This document shows positions 1 to 12,593 of a DNA stretch of 64,000 bases, piece by piece. The notes under the pieces were generated by a model. The model saw only the letters and a list, made by a program, of their open reading frames with translations, was not told where the DNA came from and did no database searches. Origin of the DNA: Saccharomycopsis fibuligera x Saccharomycopsis cf. fibuligera (Eukaryota > Ascomycota > Saccharomycetes > Ascoideales > Saccharomycopsidaceae); contig CP012810.1 in NCBI GenBank assembly GCA_001936135.1, positions 992,001 through 1,056,000 on the forward strand, in the 5' to 3' direction. A program made the position numbers and the translations under genes. How positions within the stretch are numbered: the stretch's first letter is position 1; the number at the start of each line of letters is the position of its first letter.

Positions 1-582
1 GCAATAGAGCAAGAAGACTGGAACTATAAAAACGGAACAATAAAAATTCTAAGAACACAACAGCTAGCTAGCACGAAAATCCAGCGCTTTTGTTAATATG
101 CAAAAAAAAAAAAAAAAAAAAAAAAAGAAAAAGAACAAAGATAGAAAATAACTGAGACAAAGTAAACTAATAATAATTGTAACACGAAATGACAAGCAAA
201 AATGTAAAAGGCTTGAAAAAAAAAAAAAGATTTTTTTTTTTCATCTCAGGAAAAAAGGAACAGAACAGACTAAACAACGAAAAACATTTAGCAAAAATTT
301 TCAAAAGCTCTTTTCTTTGCAATTTAAAGCTCGGTAATGGTACAGTGTAATTTTTTTGGTCAACAACTTGATCAACGTCATTGATCGACATTAGCACTGA
401 TTGCCTTTGATGTCGCCGACAATCAGCTAAAAGCAAAAATCTCTTCTTTTACATTAGCAATTCACGTAGGTAAATGACAATGTGTATACAATCTCAAAGC
501 CAAAATACAACAACTATAGCAATAAGAGATTTCATAAATGCTAAGCGAGCTTTTCCAAAAAAAAAAAAAAAAAAAAAAACAT
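1..582. other. Intergenic, 3' side of the HSF-type gene
   Basis: AT-rich non-coding DNA. It contains two poly-A tracts (25 A at 102-126 and 23 A at 557-579), the second ending 3 bases from the stop codon of the neighbouring minus-strand gene. Only short frames with no recognisable product are present. I see no RNA gene or repeat family. Confidence 0.7.
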
Positions 583-3151
583 TCAAACTTTGGACCTCTT
601 TTTGTCTTCAACCTTCTCACTGCTCTTTTTCAGTTGTAAAAAACCTTCATTTTTACTTTGATCGTTACCAGCACCAGCACCAATGCCTTTGATACCATCA
701 TTTCTGGCATTAAGAGCACTTAAACTAGCACCGGCATTGGATAATGGGTCGTTTTTATCGTTAGTGCCACCTTCTTCAGAAGAATTGGACGTCGAAGATC
801 CTGAATATACTCTTTTTCGTGAATTGGAATCTTCCATTTGATCTTCTTTGTCCTGGTTATCATCATTATCATAATGTTGTCCTTCTTTTCCAGCACCTTC
901 TTTTTCAAATAGAGAACTGCTTTGAATATTGCTTTCAGATACAGTCTTTGGCGATGTGTCAAGCAATGACGAAACTGACAAGACTTTTTTACCCTTGGAG
1001 AGATCAACGTTACTGACAGAATGTGTCCCAATAAAAGCATCATTAGTGCCCTCTGCCCCTTCATCCTCTTTTGGTAAGGGTGTGAGCAATGGTGTAGCAG
1101 ATTTTGACGAAAATGCAGAATGTTGGTCATTAGACCCAAAATTCATTGGTAGAAGTCGGCTGCTGCTAGCCGCCGAGCCAGGCGAATTCTCCACAACAGT
1201 TGACAAAGCACTAGATTCAAAATTCGAGCCATTAGGCACTGTCAATAGATTATGATACTGTTGGCCTGGTGACAGAGTAGACTGACGTTGCTGATTATGA
1301 TGGTGATGATGATCTTCTTTGACCATTGGTTCAGGTGTAGCGGATTCTTTGCTTAATGAACTTTTAACTGCCGGTTTGTAATCCGGCCTCAGGTTCAACA
1401 AATGAGAAATTGATGAAACACTACCCATAGAATTTCTAATGCTGCCCACTGAGCTTATAGATGAGGATGGTGAAAAAAGCGAACCAGTACTAGATCCAGA
1501 AGACAATGAAGAAACATTCACTGGCCCACTAGAATCACGACCAGAATCAACAGAACTGCCATGACTACCATTTGCTGAATCATACTTGTGCAAGGCAATT
1601 ATAGAATTTCTTATTTGTGGGCGGTTAGGCATGTCAGTAATGTGTGATAATGATGACTTTTTACTGTTATCTGTTGAGTCAAACGCTAACAGCAGCAGCA
1701 GCAGAGACGTAGGTCTGCTTGGTCCTGGCTCACTTCTTCTAAACTTTTCCAGTAAAGCCTTGATTTCTCCTCTTGATGATCCAAAGTTTGCACCATAGAT
1801 ATGCTGAGGCAGTGGAGCAGCATGCCCAATGTGTGGTGGTGGTGGAGGAGCCGGTGAGTGAGTTTGTGATTCAGTTTCAACAGCCTCTTGTGGCTGATGG
1901 AATCTGGGAGACGATGTGTATGGCGAGTTGAAAATTCTTGAAGACGTACTAGACTCTCTAGGGCGGTCAGAATGTTGTAAATAGGTTGATTCCAATTTCA
2001 TGTCTGACAAAACACTACTATTTCTTTGAGTTAATGGATTATAACGGCCGCTTCCACTACGATCCATGAACGGAGCACCAGGGGCAGGCAGTGTGTCACT
2101 AGTGTTTGCTGCCAGAGGAACAGATGATAACGGATCTACAAAAGACCCACTTCTAATTTTACCAAGACCTTCTGGGTTTCTTGATGAGCCATTAATGGAA
2201 CTTTGGTCATCATCACTTTCGTTGACATTGTCGAAGCTTCCGTACCGAGGAGTGAAAAATGGTAGCTGAGGCTGAGAATGATGATACTGATTATGAGTAT
2301 CGTGATGATGCACGCTTGGTAAATGAGAAGATGAAGAAGCCATAGATGTTTTTTGATGGGTTATTGAAATAACTGAGCCTTTTGGTGTTCTACTATCAGG
2401 TTGCAGCTCTTGCTGGATACGAGATGATGGTGAATAAACGAGAGGTAACGATGTTGGTGGGTACTGATTATATGATTGGCCAACTGCCCTGCTTTGAAAA
2501 TTAGATTGCAAATCACGAATTCTTTGATAATTCTCCTGATCTATTCTCTGAATTATTGGTTCTAACTTTGGTAATGAATCAGAAAACTTTAGAACGTCCA
2601 TAGTAGTGTGTGTAACTCCTTGAGATAAATTAGCTGATCTTCTAAAAAGTTCTGCTTGTGAAGTATTAATATCATGCGAAATCTCAGCAACATTTTGTAT
2701 TGATACACCACGCTGGTTAGAGTCAGAACCTTGACGTTTGAGGCTCTCAGGTCGATAATATTGCTGGGGCTGATAATGAACAGGGGCTGCTAGTTCTCCT
2801 TGAATAGATTCTCTTTGTAAGGGAGGTGCGTCCTGTGGATGTAGAAGAATATTCTGTTGATATTGATGCTGGTGAGCTTGATGCTGTGGTTGGTACTGAT
2901 GAGGTTGCTGAGGTTGTTCCTTGTAATGTTGATTTTGTTGCTGAGGCGGTTGTTTTTGATGCTGTAGTGGGGCATACTGCGGATTGTGTGAGGATCCCGT
3001 AGAAGCATATTGAGAGTGACGTTCTTGTCCACAAAGTACGGGAGGCCCTGGAGCCCCAACCTGATGATGAGACTGGGAAGGGCTAAGTAAATGAGGAGGG
3101 ACGAGCTGCTGAGATTGAAATTGATAATAATGTGGTTGCTGCTGTTGTGAC

Positions 3152-3221
<70 letters not shown>

Positions 3222-4206
3222 GCTGCTGCTGTTGATGTTGCTGTTGATGTTGCTGTTGCTGTTGCTGTTGCTGTCCTGTGGAAGGTAAGGTGAGAGCCTC
3301 CGAAGATGTACCATGTTCAGAACCGTACGCCTGAGGAGGTTGTGGTTGCTGTTGTGGAGGTGGAGGCTGCACACCTTGCGGCACTGGTTGATAAAATTGG
3401 TTATTGTATTGCCCTTGAGCATTGGCCACGGGAAGACTATGTTGTGGCTGATAATATACAGGAGGTTGTGGTTGCATCATAGTGTTCATTGGTGCACTAT
3501 AAAGACCCTGAGATCTTAGGGGCAACTCTGTGGTGATATCATGGTGAAGTGAATGCAGGACGCTGTTATTTTTGGTACTACTAGCTGGTTGACGTCTTTT
3601 TATTGATGATAAAGCCGTAACATCGCCCTTCTTGAACATTCCTGAAGCATGTCGAAACTCCCAAACACTGGCGGTTTCTAAATGATTGCTACTGGACTTT
3701 GTAGAATCTTTTTTATTACTTTCGTGGATGCTGTTATTTTTACTATGACCGGATTTATCACTGTTGGACTTATCACTGACTTTATGAAAACCGTACATAT
3801 GCAACTGTCTAACAAAACTAGAAACATTTCCATGCTTGAAATATTTTGTCAAAGCACCTGAAAACTCTGTACAAGGATTCAAAGCAAAAGTTCCTTCCTC
3901 GCCATCTTCAGTCCACCATAACAAATGAGAAAGTGTAGGGTCCGATAGCATAGCGTAAAGCTTATGGACAAACGCAACTTTTTTCGTTGACTGCAGCAGC
4001 TGCTGTTGTTGCTGTTTCTGTTGATCATTTGGTAACGAAGATTTTGAGTTATTCAGAGTCATGGTTGTTTTGGCATTACTATCAATCGCTGTAGTATTGT
4101 CACTTCTGGTGATATTCTTGCTGCTATTTGTGGGTTCACTAGAGATTTTTGATGCTGAGCGAGGCGGTTGCTTTGAATTGTGATCATTGTTTGTGTTATT
4201 TGACAT
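583..4206 (-). CDS. HSF-type DNA-binding transcription factor (Sfl1/Mga1-like)
   Basis: A 1,207-residue nuclear regulator. Residues about 76-205 form a heat-shock-factor-type winged helix: FVHKLYAML, then YFKHGNVSSFVRQLHMYGF (recognition helix), then VWEFRHASGMFKKGD. The spacing resembles the yeast Sfl1/Mga1/Hms2 branch rather than true Hsf1. A Ser/Asn/Lys-rich insert of about 35 residues (about 145-178) splits the wing. The rest is low complexity: Pro/Gln-rich, a poly-Q run at about 315-352, a Ser-rich C-terminal half and an acidic, Lys-rich tail. A short conserved-looking helical segment lies near residues 510-570 (ELFRRSANLSQGV onward). Start ATG at 4206. It is longer than the roughly 700-800 residues I recall for Candida Sfl1/Sfl2, because of the repeats. 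Sfl1-class proteins control filamentation and flocculation genes. Which paralogue this is cannot be settled by eye. A 3.4-kb non-coding upstream region suits a heavily regulated factor. Confidence 0.9.
3150..3262 (-). repeat. Poly-Q coding repeat (CAA/CAG) in the HSF-type gene
   Basis: An almost pure CAA run followed by mixed CAG/CAA codons and a few CAT/CAC (His) interruptions on the coding strand. It encodes one long glutamine tract inside a Pro/Gln-rich region and is expected to vary in length between strains. Confidence 0.9.
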
Positions 4207-7200
4207 GACCTCTTTTTTATTGACCTTTCAAAAACAAAAAAAAGAGTAAAAAAAAGAGGAAAGCAAACTATGGGGTTGAGAAGCTTCAGCGGCGTGGTGG
4301 CAGTGAATAAACAGACTTCTCCTCGCGAAGCTGGAAAAGAAAAATAGAAGTTACAAAGTCGAAAAAAAAAAAAAATAAAAAAAAAAAAATAAAACAAAAG
4401 TAAAAGTCTAAAACAGGATTAAGAAAAAAAAAAAAAAAAAAATAAAAGTCAAAGGTAAAGCATAAAAGCAGAAGATAGAAAAAATAGAAAGAACGTAGTA
4501 GAAAAAGAAACGAGCCAGAAAAACAAAAAAAAAAAATAAAATCTGAAAAACTACGAAAAGCCCGAACTGGGATCTTACAGAGAGAAAGAGAGAGAAAAAA
4601 AATGATTACGCGGTATGCTTTGGCTGGTAGCAACTAGCTGTTTTTTTGAAAAGAAATTGAGCTTCTCCATGAAAAGTCAAAGGTCAAATCCAGAGAACAC
4701 AGAGAATAATGGATATATTGTTTGACTTGTGCCGATGCGGTACGGTTAGGGGTATGACGTGCTGCATAACGCTGATATAGGAAGTGAAACGACGAGGAGA
4801 AATTTCTCATGGGGGACAGATGAAATACAAATCATCAACCGGGGGTAATGTAGAAGCCGTCAGATACCAGCTGAGGCATCAGACACTAGGTACCTCAAAC
4901 CTTATTGGTGGTAGCCTTATTTTGGGAGGCTCTACTTCAAGAAAGCTTTAGTATAGTTCCATCAAGGACTTAAAAGCATATTACGGAAACTACGAGCACC
5001 AAAACAGGAGACACTTAGCCAGAAAAACAAAATAGTTGCCTCTAGATTTTACGAGGCTATGGTCAGAGGCAAATTCAAAAACTCCTTAATAAACTAAATT
5101 TTGTAAGTTGAGAAAAGATATTGATATTTTTTGTTTATGGACCGAACTAAAAGGCACTTTTATTTTCTGTGCTGTCTACATTGGCATACTAAGCAAAATG
5201 TGATTGACACATTGTATAAACGAGGTTTCTTGCTAGATAGACTGCGATCTCGTTTGTGAACTCAGAAAAGCTCTCTCTGCAATTAAAAAAAAAAAAAATA
5301 AAAAAATTTTCCCATAAAAATTTTCTTCTCCCTTTTGTGTATTTTAATTAGCGTCAACTCACCGTTAATTTTTTTTTTTTTTTTTTTTTTTGTTTTTTTA
5401 CTTGCAGATTGTTTATGTCCGAAGTTCTGCAGAACATGCTTGGTGCAGCGCATTAACGTGCCGAAAGTGGCACAAACTTTGCTATTGTCTGTCTGACAGA
5501 GTCCACACAAAATTAATATTGAGGTTAAATACCAGGACTTTAAATATCTTCCACTCATTAAATGTTCGACTGATTCCGCGAACATTTGCAGGATTGGCTA
5601 ATTAATTGTTTTTTTTTTTTTTTTTTTTTTTTTTTTCCTTTTGTGTGTACCAAAATTATGTGCACACTTTTTTTTTCTTTTTTTTGTCTTCGCTTTTACG
5701 CTAATTGTCTCTGCAGCTATCTTCTTTCTTTTCAAACTAATTGATCTATCAACAAAAGATAAAAATAAAGAAATAAACAAAGTAACACTAATTAAGCTTG
5801 ATATTATAAGAAGCAGGCAACACACTGCTACGCAAACATCCCCACCATACTTTACAGCCTGACTGGCAGTAATCATGAAGATCGTTTTCTGCCCATCGAT
5901 GTAGCTGCAGCTATCATGCTTGCAAAAACGCCACTTTCTGTGCTCAGCTGCAATATTTGGAAGCCTACTGCATCACAAACACATGTGCAGACATTTACTT
6001 TCTACTGTTGTGTTGTGCGCAGATCTCACTAACATAAAACTTAGCTGTGTCTGCATTAGTGCTGAAGAAATTTTGCGTCTGCAAAACGCAAGCTTCACCA
6101 TGCAGCGCTTATACAAGTAGCGCATATGCGTGTATATGTGATATATATGAACTATAATTGTACATCGTACTTTTTCCATTCTGCTAACAGCAGTTCTCTT
6201 GTAGCGCTGAGAGGTTCTCATCTGCAAATAACCATTTCTTGCCCCATATTTATGACAATATTTGCTATTTTCTTGCTAGTATTAATTTCTATCAGGAAGT
6301 GTTTATCTATTTGATTAAGTTCAATTAGTCAATTTTTAAGTAGCTCTAATCTATGCACATCTTTGTTATTGATTAGTTAATCCATTGTCATGCAATATTT
6401 CTTATTATGAGTGTATTCGATCTGGCACCCGCAGATATGTTCGTGGATCTTGCCGTACCAGTTATTTATAAACTAAAACATAGCCAAAATATAAAGATAA
6501 CTACGTTCATCTATTATAGTCATAATGTAACACCTTGTACGAAAAGCCTAAGCTATAGTTTGAGTCTATAAACTCATATAACCTGTAAAAGCTATGCTAA
6601 AGGGCCTCATAAATTTGTATTCAAGGTCTAGATTCGAAAAACCAGTTTGGATTTCAACTCAATACCCGCAAATCTTCACATTTCTTTTCAGCTTTTCTTA
6701 TCTTCCCAAGGAACTAAGAATTCTCGAAATGTCTCTCAATTATCAACATTTTGCCTTAATTCCTTTAGCTGCGGATCCCTGCCGAGCTCTGGCAATCTGC
6801 AAATATGTTTAAAGCTAATATTGGTTCACCCGAATTTACAAATTAAGCAATAGAATTATATCCGCTGCCTAATACTATATTCGAAAATCAACAAACCCGG
6901 AGTTAAGTTATGTCAAGGTAAACTAATTTAGGGGTTCCTTGCTGCACTCCTACATTTAAAATGTTTTCATTTTGCCGCCGCAAAACTTTTGATATTATAT
7001 TGATACAGTCGTTTCTCTTTTTGCAGCTATGAATGTATATATTTGCTATTTCTACATTTAAAAAAAAGACATTGGCCAATAGATAAGGTCCTGATAGAAA
7101 GTATATTTAAAATGAAACATCCATATATGCGTATAGTGTCATTTATAAGCATTGATTATAAGTGGAGCAACAGAAAGATATTCTCAAAACCAAAACTATT

Positions 7201-7573
7201 TGAATCCAGTACTTCTTAAAAAAAATTACTAAAAGAAAGAATTTCCAGAAAAAAAAAAAAAAAAAAAAAAAGGACTTCCGTTGTCTGCGTATCACCGAAT
7301 AAACAACACACTAGCCAACCTAGTGGCAGGACCTGCCTGCGCACCCGTCTGTTCTGGTCCCTAGCGGCTTGGCGCTTTTCTGCATTATCATGTTTATGTT
7401 GATCTTATGCGCCCTTATTTTTTTTTCCATTATATCGTACAGCTATTTCAATGGCTCCAGTATTGTCAAAAAAACAGCTATACCAGATTAATTTTCTATA
7501 GGGTGAGTAAAATAGACAGTATAGACTCGACTGCCACTGCTTCAACGTATTTCATTCAGACCTAGTCATTCAT
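4207..7573. other. Long intergenic region upstream of the HSF-type gene
   Basis: About 3.4 kb without a credible gene. The frames present are short and unlike any family I know. It carries A-rich stretches at 4360-4450 and homopolymers at 5369-5391 (23 T), 5609-5636 (28 T) and 7249-7271 (23 A). The left part must hold the promoter of the minus-strand HSF-type gene; the right end lies 3' of the Zn-cluster gene. I found no tRNA, snRNA or repeat family by eye. Confidence 0.6.
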
Positions 7574-10500
7574 TCATTTTTGAAGACTCTCTCTATTCAG
7601 ATAAATTCCCTCGGTTTGCAACATTGGATTACCAGATAAGTAATTGTTTAAATCAAGATTGTAAAAACTGAATTCAGAATCATCCACCACGCTATTGTTG
7701 TTGCTGGTGGTGTTGCTGTAGCTGTAACTGTTATTCATGCTTTTGCTGGACCCACCTGCTCTATTATTATTGCTATTGTTATTGTCATTTCCACTGCTAC
7801 TACCGTTAGTATCGCTGTTATTGTTACCGCCAAAAAACTCTTCCATAAGTTGCTTAAACGCATCAGCTACCCCCTTATCCATATTCGCATTCAATAAATC
7901 ATTTTTACCACTGTTGCCGGTATTGATACCACCGCTGTTTATGTTATCATTGAGATCCGGCATGCTTGGGCTAGTAGTACCACCGTTGCTCGACATCGGT
8001 GACCGCTCAGGGTCTGAATCCAAATCACCGCTTGTCGCAGTAGCACTAGTGCTAGCGCTATTAGCTGCGGTAACGGCGTTTGAGCTAGCGTTAACATCAA
8101 TATTAGCACTAGAATTAGTAGTGGTTGTTGACTCAAATATTTCCTTTTTAGCGCTGTCAGCATACCCAGTATGATTTTTGTTATTCAATGTCTCTGAGCC
8201 ATTTGATGTCGCTGCTGCTGCTGCTGGCAGTGGACCATCTGGTTCTTCAGCAACAGCTTGTCCAAAATGATTGTTCATCAAATTATCAGAAATGTTGTCT
8301 GGGAATCTTTCTTCATCAAAGTTAATCAAAGTATCAATAAATTGCCTCAACTCAATAATATCATTGATGGAAAGATTGATAAGATTATTAGTAGAGTCAA
8401 AATACATGTCTCTCTTCTTGAACCAATTAGCAATGATGGTTGGGTTTTTAAAACAAACCAAATAGTATTGAAAAATCAAAGTTTCTTTATACGAGTGACT
8501 GTAAAATTTGGCAAATTTTTCCACCAACAATTTCACCAACTTGTAATGGAATCGGTATAATTTGAGGTACATGTCCCGGAAAAAATCTCTTTTCCGCTGA
8601 TATTCATCAATGCTAATTGTCACTAGCAAGAAATTTGACGAATTCCTCTTTTTGATCAATCCATCAATCATCGATAAACAATGTGCAAGTCTAAGCAAAA
8701 GAGTTTCAACCATTAACATTGCGCGGTAGCACATAGTGTCAATGGTTGGTAAAATAATAAAGTTGAAATTTTTGAAGCCATAACATAAACCCTTTTGGTC
8801 ATTTTCGGCAGTTTTAGAAAAATCAACAGAAATGTTAAGCTTATCTTCGTTATGACATAAGAACTCCTTAGAAAGTTTGATGATATCAAGAGCATACATG
8901 AAAGACTTTTTCAAAAAGAAAAGAGTATTGTTAACTCCATGAATTGAGTCCTTGCTTGTGTCGTAATGAAGAAACATGATGAAAGTAAGAATAAAACAAC
9001 AAAGTTTCAAATTGTAATGCATTTTTAATTTGTGAAGGTAATCCACAATTTTGTAATAATTTTCTTTAACTTTGACTCTTTGAATCTTTTGGTTTTGATC
9101 GTCTTCTTGCTTTGCAGCAGGCTTGCAATAATTGATAAACCGATCTTCGCAAAGTTCATCGGTCATCAAAAGCTGCTCAACTTTTAAAATCATTTGCATA
9201 ACCACTGTTAACTTCACCGGAGTTTTCAAATTATTAAAAAGCTTAGAAATTTGAATGAAGACTTTGTTCACTTCATACTCAAGTTTCATATTTTGCAACA
9301 CAATATGCTCCACTTTTTCAAAATCAATTATTGATTCATGCTTATTATCAATAGGCACATACTCAGGGATCATCATCACTTCAGGAAAATCTGACAGTTT
9401 ATAAGTAGATTCATCAAGATTCGGAAACCTGGTATCATATTCTTCATCACTACTAACGTACAACAATTTTCCGTGTGAAATTGATGTTGAACTATCCAAA
9501 TTTACCAAATAGTACCATAACTTCCGACAACGATATACTTCTTTATCAGTACCATGGAAATGATTAGATCCATGGAAATGATTCAATGAACCCAAGTATG
9601 CACCCAAAGATTTGTGAAATTCAATAATTTCATCATTTTTCCAATCTTTATGCAACCCAATATGCTTAGCTTTGGAAATTATCTTGGAAAACATCAAATG
9701 GTTTTGTTGCAATCCAAACCCAATTCTTCCTTCTTCTCTAAGCTCAGTATAATTGTATAGGAAAATCAATGCAATAACCACAATATAACTGGCTTTTTTT
9801 GTTGTCTTGAGAAAATTCAAGCACATTTGAGCAAGCTCAACAAACTCTGGAGGCACTGGATCTTTATCAACCATTGGATCATAACTAAGCATTTCTTGTT
9901 CAATATCGCACATAATCTTTATGTTGTTAATATTAAATTTAATGGCTAAGTACGCTAATCTAAGAATGATTAAAAACACTGCCAAAGTACCATAATCCAT
10001 CTTTTCTCTAATTTTGATTTTCTCGATTCTTTTTTCCTCGTCCACTGTTTGCTTTTCTTTGTGAAACATTTCATGCAACTCTAGGCCTTCCAAGATTTTG
10101 TTTATTTCCATTGAAAAATCTCTGATGTCAAGAATAGGAATGAATGGGTGAATATAGAGCACAAACATTTTCCACAAATATCTTAAGATTTTAATTCGTG
10201 GTAACGCTTTCAATATTAAATCAAATACTAGCTCGTTACCGCCAGCCAAAATTCGATTGGCTGAGTAGAACTCATTATTAAGAATGTTGCTGAACATCGT
10301 TTGTCTGTTATTAGGGCCAGACAACTGCAAAGTTGCCACATCATGGCGAAATGCTAATCTTTTGTCCTTATATGTGGTCCTTGCTTTCATCATATTATAA
10401 ATCAACGTAGCAAACTCATTTTTCTTAGCAATTTTCATCACCACACTTTTTATTGCAGTCTTTTGATCTTCAGGCATAATAACATTAAACAGTGATTTAT

Positions 10501-12056
10501 CATCATCATTACTCAAAGACTTACTTTCGTTGGCTTGGCGATTTTTGAACATTGTAGAAATCATACTTTTGACAGAATTATAATCTAGCAAAAACTTGAC
10601 AAAAAAATTCATCAAGAATTTGTCTCTTGCAATGAGCGAATTGTGAGAAAGCGCTTTGACATCAGTAAGAGAATTTCTTTTAAAAATGTAGGAATAGTAA
10701 GTGCTTGAAAAATTGTGATACTCGCGTTCGTCAATTACCGGTAGTCTACCGCTTATAAATTTGGCAGCCACATGATTATCAGTACTAAGTTTTTCACTAC
10801 CATAAACGTTTTCTTGTGCATAATGTTTGCTATTGCTGTTGCCATTATCATTTGTTGTTGTGGAATCGCTGGTTTGATATGTGTAATTTCCGTATTGAGA
10901 GTTTTGATCAAGTGGTGAAGTTTTTGTTTGGTAGCCACTAACATGGTGTTGTTGTTGTTGCTGTTGCTGTTGCTGTTTTTCCTGTTGCTGTTGCTGTTTC
11001 TTCTGTTTCTCTTGTTCTTCATGTTGATACCGCTGTTTATTCAAGGCCTCTTCTAGATCCCTAATGCGCTTATGCAATTGGCCAACTTCGCCATTCAACT
11101 TCTCAGTTGTTTTCAATGATTCGGCGAGCGCTTTCCTATCTGGAGATTCCGCCATCGAATACATTGGTGGCGGTGAAGCGCCACTGAATGCTGGAGTTGT
11201 TACTGTACTGACACTATTTAAAGAAGTATCACAAGGAATTTGCGGAGCATGTGCAATAGGCGGCGGCGGAGGAATGCTGGCTTTAAACTGTTGATAGGGC
11301 TCATGTTCTGGCTTTATTGTAGATATCATTGGTTGTGGCTGTGTCGCTGGTGAATAGGACTGTATCTGTGATGGCCCCGGAAGTCCCCCCTTGGGTAATG
11401 GTTGTGCTACTTGCTGTCGTTGCTGTGCTGTCATTGGCACTTGAGGAAATAATGTCATGAAATAGCCATTCTCGGATACAACTGGAGTCTGAGCAGGAGT
11501 CAATGGTAGAGGTGGTCGCTGCTGTTGCTGTTGCTGTATCTGGTGATGTGTAGGAGGATTCACTGATAGCGAAGATGACTTCTTTGAAGAAGTAGCATTT
11601 TTCTTTAGCGCTTTGCTCTTTGGTATAGTTTGCTGTTTAAATCTGGGCTGTTTTGAGGCCGGTGATGCTGCAGTGCTCGATGAGACAGCAAATACAGATT
11701 CAGTTGGCTTGAGCGTAACTATACTAGACTGGTCTTCAGTGATGGTAGAGTAAACCCAGTGCGGGATCTCATAAACACAGCTGTCTTCAAGATTTGATTT
11801 GATACAGCTGGAGCATACTGGTCGGCGCTTATCACACTAAAATAGCAGGGTGTTAGTAGAGTGTGCATAAAAATAATAATAAATTAAGATTAAATGGCGT
11901 GGGCTAAGGGCCCCAAGCGGGAACCTCATCAGCGATGGGACATAATGATAACCATAAAAAAAGCAGAAGACATACCTTAGTCTTGCGGGCTCGGCAAACT
12001 GAGCAGGAAGAAGTGACTCTCTGACGCTTTTTTGGTTGTTTGTCAAAACTAGACAT
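7574..12056 (-). CDS. Zn(II)2Cys6 transcription factor, two exons
   Basis: Exons are 11976-12056 and 7574-11836, giving 1,447 residues. The first frame of exon 2 has no ATG. Adding the upstream exon (ATG at 12056) completes a zinc cluster: Cys18, 21, 28, 35, 38 and 47, spaced C-x2-C-x6-C-x6-C-x2-C-x8-C, with the intron between Lys27 and Cys28 (phase 0). A basic stretch (KKRQR) precedes it. Then come a Ser/Pro/Gln-rich linker, a coiled coil with poly-Q (about 264-330), a fungal-TF middle domain (signature YIHPFIPILD near 570) and an Asn/Ser-rich, acidic C-terminus likely to activate transcription. It is divergently paired with MTG2 across 537 bp. It is clearly related to the Zn factor at 26.2 kb (same Cys spacing, same YI.PF.PILD block). 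The ligand and targets are unknown, and I do not recognise a specific named orthologue. Confidence 0.9.
11837..11975 (-). other. Intron of the Zn2Cys6 factor (139 bp)
   Basis: Donor GTATGT begins at 11975. A perfect TACTAAC branch point lies at 11858-11852 and the acceptor TTTTAG ends at 11837. Removing it joins AAG to TGT and restores the zinc cluster, which is decisive for the model. Confidence 0.95.
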
Positions 12057-12593
12057 GACTTTGGGGTTGGTGTGCCTAGTAAATATTGTATATCTGGTAG
12101 TGAATAGCCAGCAGGGAAGAATAACGAAACCACGTCAGGACCGTTTGTTACTTTGTTTTAATAATTTTTCCTGGTTTAAAGAAATTTCTTTTTCTTTTCC
12201 TTTTTTTTTTTTATATATATTTCCTAAGCGGGATTCAAACCTTTTTAACAGCCTCAAGGCGCCGTAAATAGAGAAATTCGGTGAGAAGAAGAAGAAAAAG
12301 AAAAAATAACGCAGCACAACGCAGCAGCGCGCGTCACTTCTTCATGTCAACTGCCAATGTCTGTGATATATGCGTATGTATGCTTTTGGATGCTTATTAT
12401 TGCTTGTTATTGCATTATCATCTGACCATCTGATATATCACGTGTATATGTTTGAAATTTTTTTGCATCTTTATAGCCATCGCAGTACTACCGATGAGGA
12501 AGATAAGGAAGCTGGGGATGCCGTGACGAGGAGCTCAACAGTGACTACATACACTGTATATTGACCTATCTGTAACATCATAAACCAAAGGTA
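12057..12593. promoter_or_regulatory. Divergent promoter, Zn factor / MTG2
   Basis: A 537-bp spacer between two opposite ATGs. It holds a CACGTG box at 12439-12444 (consensus for the Cbf1 class of bHLH proteins), T-rich and A-rich stretches and a TATATATA stretch near 12212. Which gene each element serves cannot be told from sequence. Confidence 0.55.

Noticed and set aside
12225-12241. GGTTTGAATCC resembling a tRNA B box
   Set aside because: It has the wrong base at the invariant C, no A box upstream and no stem pairing; it lies in a promoter.
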